64,000 nucleotides of DNA, taken from QWHO01 sp039809865 (GTDB lineage: Bacteria; Vulcanimicrobiota; Xenobia; Xenobiales; QWHO01). The notes beneath the pieces were generated by a model, which worked only from the letters and a program-made list of their open reading frames with translations, was not told where the DNA came from and did not search any database. The DNA is taken from positions 1 through 64,000 of the forward strand of contig JBDHVW010000037.1 in NCBI GenBank assembly GCA_039809865.1, given 5' to 3'. Below, one piece after another: positions 9,460 through 17,832 of the stretch. The position numbers and the translations under genes were made by a program. Each line of letters starts with the position of its first letter. The stretch's first letter is position 1.

Positions 9460-10284
9460 ATGCTGGCCCTGTTCGTGGGAGTGCTGGCCGTCTCCGGGGC
9501 CGCCATCCTCATCAAGCTGTCAACCCTGCCCAAGCTCACCCTGGCGGCCTGGAGGCTGGGACTGGCCGCCCTGGTGGTGCTGGCCTGGAAGCGCAAGCTG
9601 GCCCGTGATCGCTGGGCCGCCGTGGCGGGTGTCTTTCTGGGGCTGCACTTCGCCACCTGGATCTCCTCGCTCAGCTACACCTCGGTCGCCAGCTCGGTGG
9701 TGCTGGTGACCACCAATCCCCTGTTCGTCGGGCTCGGCTCGGCCCTCTTGCTGCGCGAGCGCGTCAGCCCGCGGCTCTGGCTGGGGGTGCTGCTCTCCAT
9801 CCTGGGTGGTGTCATTATCGCGCTGGGCGACAGGTCGGGCGTTGGGAGCAATCCGCTGCTGGGGGACGCGCTGGCCCTGGCGGGGGCGGTGGCCGGGTCG
9901 GCCTACCTGCTGGTGGGCCGCTACGTGCGCGAGCGGCTCGAGTTCTGGGAGTATGTCACCACCGTCTACACCTTCGCGGCCCTCACCCTGGTGACGCTGA
10001 GCCTGCTGCTGCGCGTCCCGCTGGGAGGACCCTTCAGCCCGCACGAATGGGCGCTGATCGTGGCCCTGGCGGTGGTTCCGCAGCTGATCGGCCACACGCT
10101 GATCAACTTTGCGCTGCGGCGCGTCTCGGCCGCGATGGTGGCGGCCTCCATCCTGGGCGAGCCGGTGGGAGCCTGCATCCTGGCGATGCTGGTGCTGCAC
10201 GAGGGGCTCGGGTGGAAGCAGGCCGCGGGCGCGGCGTTCGTGCTGGCGGGGGTCTATCTCTCCAGCCGGAGCTCCCGAAAATAG
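9460..10284 (+). CDS. EamA-family (DMT) transporter
   Basis: 274 residues with about ten hydrophobic helices in two similar halves, the layout of drug/metabolite transporters of the EamA family. The start is ATG 9460, which begins directly with a transmembrane helix (MLALFVGVLAVSGAAI). An earlier in-frame start would add a polar tail lying over the mscS gene and is unlikely. Substrate is unknown; members export amino acids, nucleosides and other metabolites. It is transcribed alone from the short-spaced -10 box and ends just before a strong hairpin. Confidence 0.88.
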   Translation: MLALFVGVLAVSGAAILIKLSTLPKLTLAAWRLGLAALVVLAWKRKLARDRWAAVAGVFLGLHFATWISSLSYTSVASSVVLVTTNPLFVGLGSALLLRERVSPRLWLGVLLSILGGVIIALGDRSGVGSNPLLGDALALAGAVAGSAYLLVGRYVRERLEFWEYVTTVYTFAALTLVTLSLLLRVPLGGPFSPHEWALIVALAVVPQLIGHTLINFALRRVSAAMVAASILGEPVGACILAMLVLHEGLGWKQAAGAAFVLAGVYLSSRSSRK

Positions 10285-10286
10285 AA

Positions 10287-10312
10287 AGAAGACGCCATCG
10301 CTGGCGTCTTCT
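10287..10312 (-). terminator. Bidirectional intrinsic terminator between convergent genes
   Basis: A perfect 10-bp stem (AGAAGACGCC paired with GGCGTCTTCT) around a 6-base loop. On the minus strand it is followed by a T-rich run (TTCTATTTT), so it best terminates the small lipoprotein gene at 10359-10565. It may also end the EamA transcript arriving from the other side. Confidence 0.85.
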
Positions 10313-10358
10313 GACGGGCCCGGGCGGTCTCTTCCTTACCGCCCGAACGAGGGGAGCC

Positions 10359-10565
10359 CTAGTGAGCCGAGGGGGACGCGCTCGGGGAGGCGCCGCCGGC
10401 TTCGCCACCGGTGGCGGCGGGAGACGCGGGGGACGAGCCACCCGTGGTCGTCGTGGTGCCGGTGGTTGCGCCGGTGCCGCTCTCGGGCGAGCTGCCACAA
10501 CCGGTCATGAAAAGGGTTCCGCTGGCAACGGCCGCCAGCAAGGCCAGGGCGAGAAACTTCTGCAT
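10359..10565 (-). CDS. Small Thr/Ser/Gly-rich lipoprotein
   Basis: 68 residues. A lipoprotein signal peptide (MQKFLALALLAAVASG) ends in a lipobox-like LFMTGC. The mature part is low-complexity Thr, Gly, Ser, Ala and Pro, likely unstructured. A clear AAGGAG lies about 6 bases upstream of the ATG. It sits next to lgt, the enzyme that lipidates such proteins, but is divergent from it. No function can be assigned. The short TTTTTGG stretch resembles the TTTGG repeats of the PilX-like protein at 21119-22819. Confidence 0.7.
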   Translation of the reverse strand: MQKFLALALLAAVASGTLFMTGCGSSPESGTGATTGTTTTTGGSSPASPAATGGEAGGASPSASPSAH

Positions 10566-10718
10566 TTGATGCTCCTTCTTTACCTACAATGGTAATTGGA
10601 CGCGCCATCGGGGACGCCAACCGAACAAGAATATACTTCAAACTTTTCCAAAACCCTGCCAGAATGGGAAAGCTTTTTCAGAGGAACCCGACCGGGTGAA
10701 CAGAATGGCGTCCCCGTC

Positions 10719-11513
10719 GTGCATCCCATAGCATTTAGTATCGGAGGCCTGGAAATCCACTGGTACGGCATCACCCTGTCGCTGGCGATGGCGCTGGGCG
10801 TGACTTTGTTTGGCTATTTTGGCCAGCGGCGCGGCTTCCAGGCCGACTTCCTGGCAGATGTCAGCCTCTGGATGCTGATCGGAGGCATTCTGGGGGCCCG
10901 CCTCGACTCGGCCATCCACGGTTGGGAGCGTTTTCACGACAACCCCTTCTGGGTCTTCAACCTCCGCGAGGGTGGGTTCGCCATTCACGGCGCCATCTTC
11001 GGAGGCATGCTGGGCAACATCTTGCGCTTTCGCAAGAGCGGTTTCCCGCCCCTGGAAGGATTGGACCTGGCCATGGCCATTTTGCTGCCTTCCATGGCGC
11101 TCGGCCGCGTCGGCTGCCTGATGCAGGGGTGCTGCTACGGCAGCGTCTGTGAGGTGCCCTGGGCGATCGAGATCCCCGGCATTCCCGGCTCGCGCCACCC
11201 CGTCCAGGTCTACGAGGCGGCCCTCGACCTGTTGCTCTGGCCGCTGGTGCTGTATGTTTTCGTCCACGCGAAAAGACAGGGACAGACCGTGTGCGCGATG
11301 CTCATGACCTACGCCTGCATCCGTTTCACCGCCGAGTTCTTTCGCCAGACCACCATGTGGGGCGTCCTGAGTCGCGAGCAGTGGGGCTCGCTCACGATCT
11401 TCGTCTTGGCCGGACTCGTTTTGTTGCTCTACAAAGGTCCTCCGCGCTATCGTCCGGAGGGGGTGGGGGAGGAACCTCGAATTCTTTCCTCAGCTAAAAA
11501 CAAGGGGGCATAA
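10719..11513 (+). CDS. lgt: Prolipoprotein diacylglyceryl transferase
   Basis: 264 residues from GTG 10719. This start gives the family's usual beginning (HPIAFSIGGLEIHWYG); an ATG 123 bases earlier would add a polar tail unlike other Lgt proteins. Multiple membrane helices are present, along with FAIHGAIFGG, GRVGCLMQGCCYG and the late HPVQVYEA and RFTAEFFR motifs. Lgt moves diacylglycerol from phosphatidylglycerol onto the lipobox cysteine of prelipoproteins in the inner membrane. This window itself encodes at least three predicted substrates: the 68-aa protein, the glycine-rich protein at 12230 and the A2M. The DUF4013 gene follows after 4 bp. Confidence 0.93.
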   Translation: MHPIAFSIGGLEIHWYGITLSLAMALGVTLFGYFGQRRGFQADFLADVSLWMLIGGILGARLDSAIHGWERFHDNPFWVFNLREGGFAIHGAIFGGMLGNILRFRKSGFPPLEGLDLAMAILLPSMALGRVGCLMQGCCYGSVCEVPWAIEIPGIPGSRHPVQVYEAALDLLLWPLVLYVFVHAKRQGQTVCAMLMTYACIRFTAEFFRQTTMWGVLSREQWGSLTIFVLAGLVLLLYKGPPRYRPEGVGEEPRILSSAKNKGA

Positions 11514-11517
11514 GTGA

Positions 11518-12207
11518 ATGCAGGTTATCGACAGCCTCACGGCTCCTCTCAAAGATAAGAACTGGCCCGTCAAGGTGCTGATCGGGGGCGTCATGTCGTT
11601 CCTGACCATCCTGTTCGGGCTGGGCTCGATTCTCACCGGCGGTTACGCTCTGCGCACCATCCGCGATGCGGCTGAGGGCGTGGACAAGCTGCCCGAGTGG
11701 GACAACTGGGGCGACCTCCTCTGGCAGGGCTTGATGCTCTTCGTGGTGGCCCTGGTGGCGTTCATCATTCCGGGGGGCATGATCGCGTTCGGATTCGGCT
11801 CGCTGCTCGTCGGCCTCATCTCGGCCGGCAACAACGAGGCCTTCTCGCACCTGCTGGCGGGCGCAGGCGTGGGCATGGCGGTCGGCGGCGCGGGCGTGCT
11901 CTTGATGTTCGTGATCGGCTTCTTCTTCCCGATGATGATGCTGCGAGTGGCCATCCACCGCGGCCTGGGCGCGGCTTTCGACATCGGCGCCGTGCTGCGT
12001 GACATCATGAAGATCGGCACCGAGTACGTGCTGATGTACATCATCCTCTGGGTGGTCTCCGGCGCGGCCGGGTCGGCCCTCGCGTTCCTGTCTTTCATCC
12101 CCATCCTGCCCCAGATTCTGGGCGCCGCCATCGGGTTCTACCTGACGCTGGTCTGCGCGCATACCCTGGGTACGCTCTACCGCAAGCGGTTGGCGCAGCA
12201 AGACTAA
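11518..12207 (+). CDS. DUF4013-type membrane protein
   Basis: 229 residues with several long hydrophobic helices. The signature LPEWDNWGDLLWQGL at about residues 59-73 is typical of DUF4013 proteins, which are polytopic membrane proteins of unknown role. The start ATG lies 4 bases after the lgt stop and uses AAGGGGG in the end of lgt as its ribosome site, so the two are probably co-transcribed. The glycine-rich lipoprotein gene follows after 22 bp. No biochemical function can be given. Confidence 0.85.
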   Translation: MQVIDSLTAPLKDKNWPVKVLIGGVMSFLTILFGLGSILTGGYALRTIRDAAEGVDKLPEWDNWGDLLWQGLMLFVVALVAFIIPGGMIAFGFGSLLVGLISAGNNEAFSHLLAGAGVGMAVGGAGVLLMFVIGFFFPMMMLRVAIHRGLGAAFDIGAVLRDIMKIGTEYVLMYIILWVVSGAAGSALAFLSFIPILPQILGAAIGFYLTLVCAHTLGTLYRKRLAQQD

Positions 12208-12229
12208 GCTTTATTTACCCGAGGACAAC

Positions 12230-13801
12230 TTGAAGACACTCCGTATCGTAGCCATCTTTGGCGTCATTCTCTGTTTGCTTTACGCCTGCGGGAGTGACAC
12301 CTCGAGTGGCACGACCCCCGCCCCCAATATCGTCTCGGAGGGGTTCGACTACATCGTCAAGCGCGGCGATACCGTCCGCATCGGCTCCAACACCGTGATC
12401 ATCGCCGACTATATCCAGGTTGACGGGCAGATCCTGGTGGCGCCGAATACCTCTCTCTGGCTCCTCAGTCTGGGGCAGCTCTACATCTTCGGGACGGGCA
12501 GCATCGCGCCCGATCCTTCCTTCGGAGCGCGCCCCGAGTCGCCGTTCGAGAAAGTCGCCCGCTTCTTCGAGCCGGGTGGTCCGCGCGCGGCCTACGCCCA
12601 GAGCGGTAGCCCCACGGGCGGCCCGCTGGTGGTGCTGGCCGGCGTGGCGGTGGGTGTCTACGGTCCGGTCACCGCTCCGCGCGGCCCCGCCAACGGCCCC
12701 GGAGGCCACGTGCACCTGATCAACTTCGAGGACGACGAGAACAACTCCGACACCGACGTCAACATGGAGATCACCTCGGTCATCACGGGCGGCGTCGGAC
12801 GCGATGGCGATGCGGGCGCTCCCAACGGCGGGCGCGGCGGCGACGTGACCATGGCCAGCTCCGAGGGCCAGGTGGCCGTTCAGGACGCGTTTGCCAGCTC
12901 CAACACCATTCGTCCGGGCTACGGACTGACCAACCTGCGACTCAGCGGCGTCATCCGTGGCGGGGCGGGCGGACGCGGTTTCTCCGACACCGCCGGCAGC
13001 ATGCAGGGCGGCACTTTGCTCTGCACGGGCGGCCTGGGCGGCGACGGCGGCAACGTCTTTTTGATTCCCCAGAACGCGCGGGCCGGTGGCTCGCTTATCG
13101 CGGGCGGCGATGGGGGCAACGGGGGCGACGCCGGCAGTCCCAACGCCCGCGCTCAGGACGGCACGGCCCAGGGCGAAGCGGGGCTGCCCTTCAACGGGCG
13201 CTCGGGCGCGGGCGGCAGCGGGGGGCGCGGCGAGTTCTCGCCGTCCGTCCTCCAACTGACCGGACCCCCCACCCAGTATGGCGGCCTTCCCGGCGTGGCA
13301 GGCTCGGTCATCGGCGCGGCCGGCCGCGGAGGTCCGGGCGGCCCCGGCGGCTCGTTCACGGCCACGGTCGGCCTGCGCGGCCAGGATGGCCTGCCCGTGC
13401 CCCAGACGCCCCAGACAGGCAAGCCCACCGTCCAGGTCCTGACGGACAGCGGGCGAGGCGGCGACTCCGCCTTCGCGGGTCAGGACGGCGGAGCCGGGGG
13501 CAGCGTCATCCTCGAGCTCTTCTCCGAGGCGGACATCACCCTGTTCGCGGGCAGCCTGAGCGGGGGTGCCGGCTTCAACGGCGCCGCGGCCACGCCCAAG
13601 GTGCCCGGCACCAACGGCGGGAACGGCGGCACGCTCTCTTACACGCGCGAGATCCGCTCGCCGTTCGTGGCCAATGACGCGGCCCATGGCGGTCGCGGCG
13701 GCGACGGCTTCCCCACGGCCGGTGCCGGCGGGGCAGCGGGCACCGACGATACCGGGGCGGCCATCGGCACGCCCGGCCAGCCCGGGCAGGTCGTTCCCTG
13801 A
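12230..13801 (+). CDS. Glycine-rich secreted lipoprotein
   Basis: 523 residues from a TTG start preceded by GAGG. The signal peptide ends in LLYAC, with Cys20 as the lipidation site. About residues 40-90 look like beta-strand (RIGSNTVIIADYIQVDG). From about 180 to the end the chain is full of irregular GG-x-GG-x-G patterns such as GGRGGD and GGAGGRGF, which could form a poly-glycine or beta-helical repeat. The composition resembles glycine-rich surface proteins such as PE_PGRS, but I see no PE domain and claim no homology. It is 22 bp downstream of the DUF4013 gene and 5 bp upstream of the next. Confidence 0.8.
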   Translation: MKTLRIVAIFGVILCLLYACGSDTSSGTTPAPNIVSEGFDYIVKRGDTVRIGSNTVIIADYIQVDGQILVAPNTSLWLLSLGQLYIFGTGSIAPDPSFGARPESPFEKVARFFEPGGPRAAYAQSGSPTGGPLVVLAGVAVGVYGPVTAPRGPANGPGGHVHLINFEDDENNSDTDVNMEITSVITGGVGRDGDAGAPNGGRGGDVTMASSEGQVAVQDAFASSNTIRPGYGLTNLRLSGVIRGGAGGRGFSDTAGSMQGGTLLCTGGLGGDGGNVFLIPQNARAGGSLIAGGDGGNGGDAGSPNARAQDGTAQGEAGLPFNGRSGAGGSGGRGEFSPSVLQLTGPPTQYGGLPGVAGSVIGAAGRGGPGGPGGSFTATVGLRGQDGLPVPQTPQTGKPTVQVLTDSGRGGDSAFAGQDGGAGGSVILELFSEADITLFAGSLSGGAGFNGAAATPKVPGTNGGNGGTLSYTREIRSPFVANDAAHGGRGGDGFPTAGAGGAAGTDDTGAAIGTPGQPGQVVP

Positions 13802-13806
13802 CGACC

Positions 13807-14295
13807 GTGCGCACCGTGCTGTTGCTCTGGCTCTTCCTCGCAACCAGCGGGCTCGCGCAGGAGCTGGGCGTGGTGGGCCCGGAGCTTCCGAGCCAGATCG
13901 GAGTGTTCAGCCTGAAGCTCCTCCCGGGCGCCAGCGTGAAGCCTGGCGATATCGTGAGCGTCCAGCGGGACGGGGCCAAACTCGGGGAAGCCACGGTGCT
14001 GCGCGTGGATGGCCCCGAAAGCGCGGTCATCTCGCTCAAAGGCGTGTTCGCGACCCGAGCGGGCGATCGGGTCGAGTTTGCCCGGTCGGCGGTCGCTCCC
14101 GCGCCGACCGCCTCGACGTCCCCGCTTCCCACGGGCCTGGCCACCAAAATGTTGACGAGTTGCCCCACGTGCCACGGGAAGCTCACTTTCGTCCGGATAT
14201 CGCCCAACCAGAAACTGAAGAACCCCATGGCGATGGACTACTACGTGTGCCCCAAGGGGCACCGCTTCTGGCCTAAAGACCTCATGCGAATCTAG
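13807..14295 (+). CDS. Exported protein with C-terminal zinc-ribbon-like motif
   Basis: 162 residues from a GTG start 5 bp after the glycine-rich lipoprotein. A signal peptide (residues 1-17, cleavage after SGLA) is followed by a small beta-rich region and a Pro/Ala/Thr linker. The C-terminal segment carries Cys119 and Cys122 (CPTC) and then Cys148 and His152 (CPKGH), a spacing that could bind zinc. An exported zinc-ribbon is unusual, and the cysteines could form disulphides instead. It overlaps the convergent PNPOx gene by 4 bp. No family recognised. Confidence 0.72.
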   Translation: MRTVLLLWLFLATSGLAQELGVVGPELPSQIGVFSLKLLPGASVKPGDIVSVQRDGAKLGEATVLRVDGPESAVISLKGVFATRAGDRVEFARSAVAPAPTASTSPLPTGLATKMLTSCPTCHGKLTFVRISPNQKLKNPMAMDYYVCPKGHRFWPKDLMRI

Positions 14296-14756
14296 CGGGT
14301 GAAGCGGGTGGCGCTGGTGGGGAAATCCTTCTCGCGCCAGGCGATGGCGCTTTCGACCTCGACGCGGAACAAGGCCACGTCGCCCGGAACCTCGGACTGG
14401 CGAACGCCGTACTTGGCGTGGTAAGCGTCGTCCAGGGCCAGAATCTCGTCGGAGAGGGACGCGGTGCCCTCCAGGGACAGCACCTCGTCGCCGCTCTCGA
14501 GGTGCACGCACACGCGCGGGTTGGACAGCAGGTTGCGCGCCTTGCGCGAGCCCCGGTCGGTCGTGAACCAGAAGGCGCCCTCGCGCCACAATCCCCACAC
14601 GGGGATGGAGTGCGGCCGTCCTTCGGGAGAAGCGGTCACCACCCAGTAGTTGCGCGCCTCCGAAAAACGCAGCGCCTGCTCGTCCCAGGTCAGCGGACCC
14701 TCGCCCTGAGCCAGTCCGTAGCCTCCCGGCATGATGGGTCGTCCGGCACGTTTCAT
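14292..14756 (-). CDS. Pyridoxamine 5'-phosphate oxidase-family (split-barrel flavin-binding) protein
   Basis: 154 residues from ATG 14756, whose ATGA overlaps the stop of the HD gene. Motifs typical of the FMN- or F420-binding split barrel are visible: YWVVTASPEGRPHSIPVWG, then FTTDRGSRKARNLLSNPRV and VLSLEGTASL. The class includes PNPOx, F420-dependent reductases and heme-degrading relatives; substrate and cofactor cannot be told from sequence alone. It is the last gene of a four-gene coupled operon. Confidence 0.88.
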   Translation of the reverse strand: MKRAGRPIMPGGYGLAQGEGPLTWDEQALRFSEARNYWVVTASPEGRPHSIPVWGLWREGAFWFTTDRGSRKARNLLSNPRVCVHLESGDEVLSLEGTASLSDEILALDDAYHAKYGVRQSEVPGDVALFRVEVESAIAWREKDFPTSATRFTR

Positions 14757-15277
14757 AGATACTCCCCGTAAGACTCGATCTTGCGCGCCAGGCGCTCCCC
14801 CAGGAACGGGCAGGCAGGTGCCAGGGCCGCGTGGATGGCCCGCGCCTCCTCGCGATACCGGGTGCGCTTCTCGGCCTTCCAGAACGCCGGAGGCTCCTGC
14901 AGGTTGGTGATGCGGTCGGCCAGCTTGACGGCGGCGACCTCGGGGGGACACGCCTGGATGCGGCGCAGGCTATCGGCCATCGCCTCGGGCTTGGGCAGAT
15001 CCGCCCGCTTGGTCAGCGCCTGTACGCCCTGCAGCACGGCGGGCCCGAAGGCGGCCTCCAGAGCCTCGGCGGAGCAGTCGGTGTCCTCCAGCGTGTCGTG
15101 CAGCAGCGCGCACTGCAGGGCCAGGTCGGTGTCCAGGCCGGGCGCCTGCAGAACCTCCGCGCAGACCATGCAGACGTGCACGACGTAGGGGTGGCCCGTC
15201 CCCGGCACCTTTTGCGAGCCGTGGGCCGAGGCCGCGAAGCGCAGCGCCCGCTGATACAGATCGGCGTCCCAGGTCAT
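14753..15277 (-). CDS. HD-domain hydrolase of the SpoT/MESH1 (ppGpp hydrolase-like) type
   Basis: 174 residues forming a stand-alone HD domain. Metal ligands are visible as His34 (YVVH), the His60-Asp61 pair (LLHDTLEDT) and Asp121 (KLADRITNL). This matches small (p)ppGpp hydrolases and their MESH1-like relatives, which remove the 3'-pyrophosphate of ppGpp or act on related nucleotides. No synthetase domain is present. Both ends overlap neighbours by ATGA, so expression is coupled to the phosphatase upstream and the PNPOx-like gene downstream. Confidence 0.88.
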   Translation of the reverse strand: MTWDADLYQRALRFAASAHGSQKVPGTGHPYVVHVCMVCAEVLQAPGLDTDLALQCALLHDTLEDTDCSAEALEAAFGPAVLQGVQALTKRADLPKPEAMADSLRRIQACPPEVAAVKLADRITNLQEPPAFWKAEKRTRYREEARAIHAALAPACPFLGERLARKIESYGEYL

Positions 15278-16011
15278 GCGAAACAGAGCTCCTCGTGCAA
15301 CAATCCGTTACTGGCCAGAAAATCGCCCGTGACCAATCGCGCGGGGGTTCCATCCAGACGGGTGAACCTCCCCCCGGCTTCGGTCACGATCAGAGCACCC
15401 GCGGCGATATCCCAGGGCTGCAGGTCCCATTCGTAATAGCCCTCCAGGCGGCCGGCAGCCACCCAGCAGAGGTCCAACGAGCAGCAGCCCGAGCGGCGCA
15501 CGCCGTGGCAGCCTCCGTTCAGAGCTCGAAAGCGCTCGTACTCGTTCAGGTGGCTGTCGGGGCCGAAGCCGGTGCTGAGCAGCGCGTCCTGCAAGTGGTC
15601 CACGCTACTCACGCCGATGGGACGCCCGTTCAAGCGGGCCCCCGCTCCCCGGCGTGCCGTAAACAGCTCGCGCCGGTAGAGGTCGTAGACGATTCCGAGC
15701 CGGACCTCGTCGCGGAACGCCAGCGCCAGCGAGACCGCGCTGTGGGGATAGCGGTGAGCAAAGTTCGTGGTGCCGTCCAGCGGGTCGACGATCCAGCACC
15801 AGTCGGCCAGCAACGAACGGCCCGTCTCCTCGCCCCAGAAAGCGGCCGCGGGTAGATTCTCGCGCAGCATCCGCTCGGCGCGGCTATCGGCCCGGGTCAC
15901 CAGATCGCCTCGCTTCTTCAAGAAAAACTTGCGTGACTTCTCGGCGCGCAGCCTGCGCCCCAGGTCGCGCAGCAGCACAACGGCAGCTCTCTCGGCTTCG
16001 TCCAGGTTCAC
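15274..16011 (-). CDS. Inositol monophosphatase-family phosphatase
   Basis: 245 residues from GTG 16011, which overlaps the TGA of the tandem GNAT gene (GTGA). The Mg-binding motifs are clear: GEE at 60-62, DPLDGTTNF at 76-84 and the late WDIAAGALIVTEAGG. The family hydrolyses inositol monophosphates, and sometimes fructose-1,6-bisphosphate or PAP. The frame is open further upstream but that part lies inside the GNAT gene and is not expected to be translated. The neighbouring glycosyltransferase and tandem GNAT make an inositol-linked pathway conceivable. Confidence 0.92.
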   Translation of the reverse strand: MNLDEAERAAVVLLRDLGRRLRAEKSRKFFLKKRGDLVTRADSRAERMLRENLPAAAFWGEETGRSLLADWCWIVDPLDGTTNFAHRYPHSAVSLALAFRDEVRLGIVYDLYRRELFTARRGAGARLNGRPIGVSSVDHLQDALLSTGFGPDSHLNEYERFRALNGGCHGVRRSGCCSLDLCWVAAGRLEGYYEWDLQPWDIAAGALIVTEAGGRFTRLDGTPARLVTGDFLASNGLLHEELCFA

Positions 16012-16931
16012 AGGCGGTGGCGGTAGCAGCAGTCGGTGCTGTGGGTGGTGAAACCCAGGCCGGAGTAGAGCTGACAGGCGGCCTCGTTGGAGCCGTTCAC
16101 GAAGACCGAGGCCGTCAGCGCGCGCCTCCAGGCCAGCTCGTGCAGGCCCCAGGTCACCAGCCAGCGACCCAGGCCGCGACCCCGCGCGCCGGGGGACACC
16201 GCCATCATGTAGATCTCGCCCTGGCTCTGCAGTCGGGGATGCTTGAGCCAGACATAGCCGAGCGTCTGGCCACCGAGCCGCGCCAGGCGCAGCAGCGACG
16301 GGTCGAACCAGGCCTCCTCGCGGCGCAGCCGGAAGCTCTCCTCGCTCCAGGCCCGCGACGGGTCGGTCTGCACCGAACGGTGCAGGGTCATCCAGTCGCC
16401 CACGTCGCTCTCGCAAAACGGCTCCAGCTCCACCTCGGAGGCGCTCAAAGCGGGGAGATCCGTCAATCCGCGGGACTGAAACAGCAGGCGCCGCAACGGC
16501 TCGAACCCGAGCTGGGCGCCCAGGCGAGCACCGCTGGCGCGATCGCCGAAGCACCAGACGTCCAGATGGGCGGCCCCGCGCTCGCGGGCGGAGGCCACGC
16601 AGGCGCTCAGCAGCTGCCGACCCAGTCCCTGGCGCCGCGCCGCGGGATCGACCAGCAGCTCCCCCCAAGCGCCCTCGCCCTTGAGGTGGAGCTGGGCGTA
16701 ACCGCGCCATCCCTCCGCTCCCGGCACCCAGCGGGCCCAGGTATCGCCGGCGCCGCTCTTCAGGCGCAGCAGCAACTCCTCGGAAAGACAACGGGAGCGG
16801 TCCTCGGTAGAGCAGCGCTCGATCAACCGATCCAGCCGGGACAGGCTCTCGGCAGACAGGCGGTCGTTCCACGAGACCGAAGGGGGGCTCGTGTGGACCT
16901 TCGACCGATCGCTCGACTCGGTAAACGACAC
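16008..16931 (-). CDS. Tandem GNAT acetyltransferase (MshD-like layout)
   Basis: 307 residues holding two GNAT domains. The first has GELLVDPAARRQGLGRQLL at about 90-108, and the second has MMAVSPGARGRGLGRWLV at about 244-261, each followed by a typical final GNAT region (LGFEPLRR; YSGLGFTTHST). Two fused GNAT domains are the arrangement of mycothiol synthase MshD, though other tandem GNATs exist. The start is GTG 16931, which places 41 bp inside the divergent acyltransferase gene. An AAGGAG sits 13 bases upstream. I see no good later start. Confidence 0.85.
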   Translation of the reverse strand: MSFTESSDRSKVHTSPPSVSWNDRLSAESLSRLDRLIERCSTEDRSRCLSEELLLRLKSGAGDTWARWVPGAEGWRGYAQLHLKGEGAWGELLVDPAARRQGLGRQLLSACVASARERGAAHLDVWCFGDRASGARLGAQLGFEPLRRLLFQSRGLTDLPALSASEVELEPFCESDVGDWMTLHRSVQTDPSRAWSEESFRLRREEAWFDPSLLRLARLGGQTLGYVWLKHPRLQSQGEIYMMAVSPGARGRGLGRWLVTWGLHELAWRRALTASVFVNGSNEAACQLYSGLGFTTHSTDCCYRHRL

Positions 16932-17832
16932 AGACTGGACGCGGCTCCTTCAGGCGAGCTCGCGGCCCACCCCGTTCTTGTCCCGCGGCTTTTTGGCTCC
17001 GTGGGCGGCGTCGTTTGCCGCCGACCGACCCCTGAAGGTGGGACGCTATGAGCATAACGACGGCGTCAAGGCCCTGGTCTTCCTTTACGATGCGGGCGAG
17101 CGCTGGGAATTGCTGGGCGGCCAGGACGTGGCCGACCGGCTGGACATCCTGGTGGAGCCCGGGTACGAGGAGGAGGCGGTCAGGGCCCTGCTCGAGCAAA
17201 GCTGGGAAAAGCCCCTGCGGCTTCCCAACCTGGCCCCCGACGCGACCCTCTACCGCTGGGTCCCGCGCTTGACCGAGCGCTGGCGCAAGGAGCAGACCGA
17301 CTCCAACCCGGTGTTGCCCCTGCCCAGGAGCTTCGAGGAGTATCTCCGCGGCCTCTCCAAACACCAGCGCCACGAGCTGCGCCGCAAGATGCGGCGCGCC
17401 GAACGCCTGGGCGGTCCCCTCACGTTCGTGCTCGACAAGACCGGCGCCCGCACCGATGATTTTCTGCGCCTGCACCGCGCCAGCCATCCCGACAAGCACG
17501 CCTTCATGGACGACCGCATGGAGGGCTTTTTCCGCATTCTCCTTTCCAGCTGGGCGCGCGAGGGCACGCTCAACCTCGCGCTGCTGGAGGCGCGGGGACA
17601 GGCCCTGGCGGCCATGCTCCAGGTGGCCTGCGGACCGGTGCTGCACCTCTACAACTCGGGCTTCGACCCGGGGCACCGCGAGCTGGCCCCGGGAGTGGTG
17701 CTGCTCGGCTTCTGCCTCAAGGACGCGATCGACCGGGGCTTCGGTGAATACGACCTGCTCCGCGGCACCGAGCGTTACAAGTATGACCTCGGCGGGCAGG
17801 ACCGGCCCGTGTGGAGCCTCGAGGTGGCGTGA
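16891..17832 (+). CDS. CelD/BcsL-type GNAT acyltransferase
   Basis: 313 residues from GTG 16891 with AAGGGGGG just upstream. The second half fits Acetyltransf_6 (CelD-like) proteins: a basic helix KHQRHELRRKMRRAERLGG at about 174-192, LHRASHPDKHAFMDDR, then a late GFGEYDLLRGTERYKYDLG. Such enzymes acylate polysaccharides or act on lipid- or sugar-linked substrates. Its 5' end overlaps the divergent tandem GNAT gene by 41 bp. Its TGA overlaps the GTG of the glycosyltransferase, so the two are coupled. Confidence 0.88.
   Translation: MWTFDRSLDSVNDTDWTRLLQASSRPTPFLSRGFLAPWAASFAADRPLKVGRYEHNDGVKALVFLYDAGERWELLGGQDVADRLDILVEPGYEEEAVRALLEQSWEKPLRLPNLAPDATLYRWVPRLTERWRKEQTDSNPVLPLPRSFEEYLRGLSKHQRHELRRKMRRAERLGGPLTFVLDKTGARTDDFLRLHRASHPDKHAFMDDRMEGFFRILLSSWAREGTLNLALLEARGQALAAMLQVACGPVLHLYNSGFDPGHRELAPGVVLLGFCLKDAIDRGFGEYDLLRGTERYKYDLGGQDRPVWSLEVA

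Noticed and set aside
10596..10718. Upstream ATG of lgt
   Set aside because: It would add 41 polar residues not seen in Lgt proteins, which normally begin just before HP(I/V)-type sequence; GTG 10719 fits.
15274..17676. An 800-residue frame containing the inositol phosphatase
   Set aside because: Everything upstream of GTG 16011 overlaps the tandem GNAT and acyltransferase genes and has no domain signal; only the last 245 residues are the enzyme.
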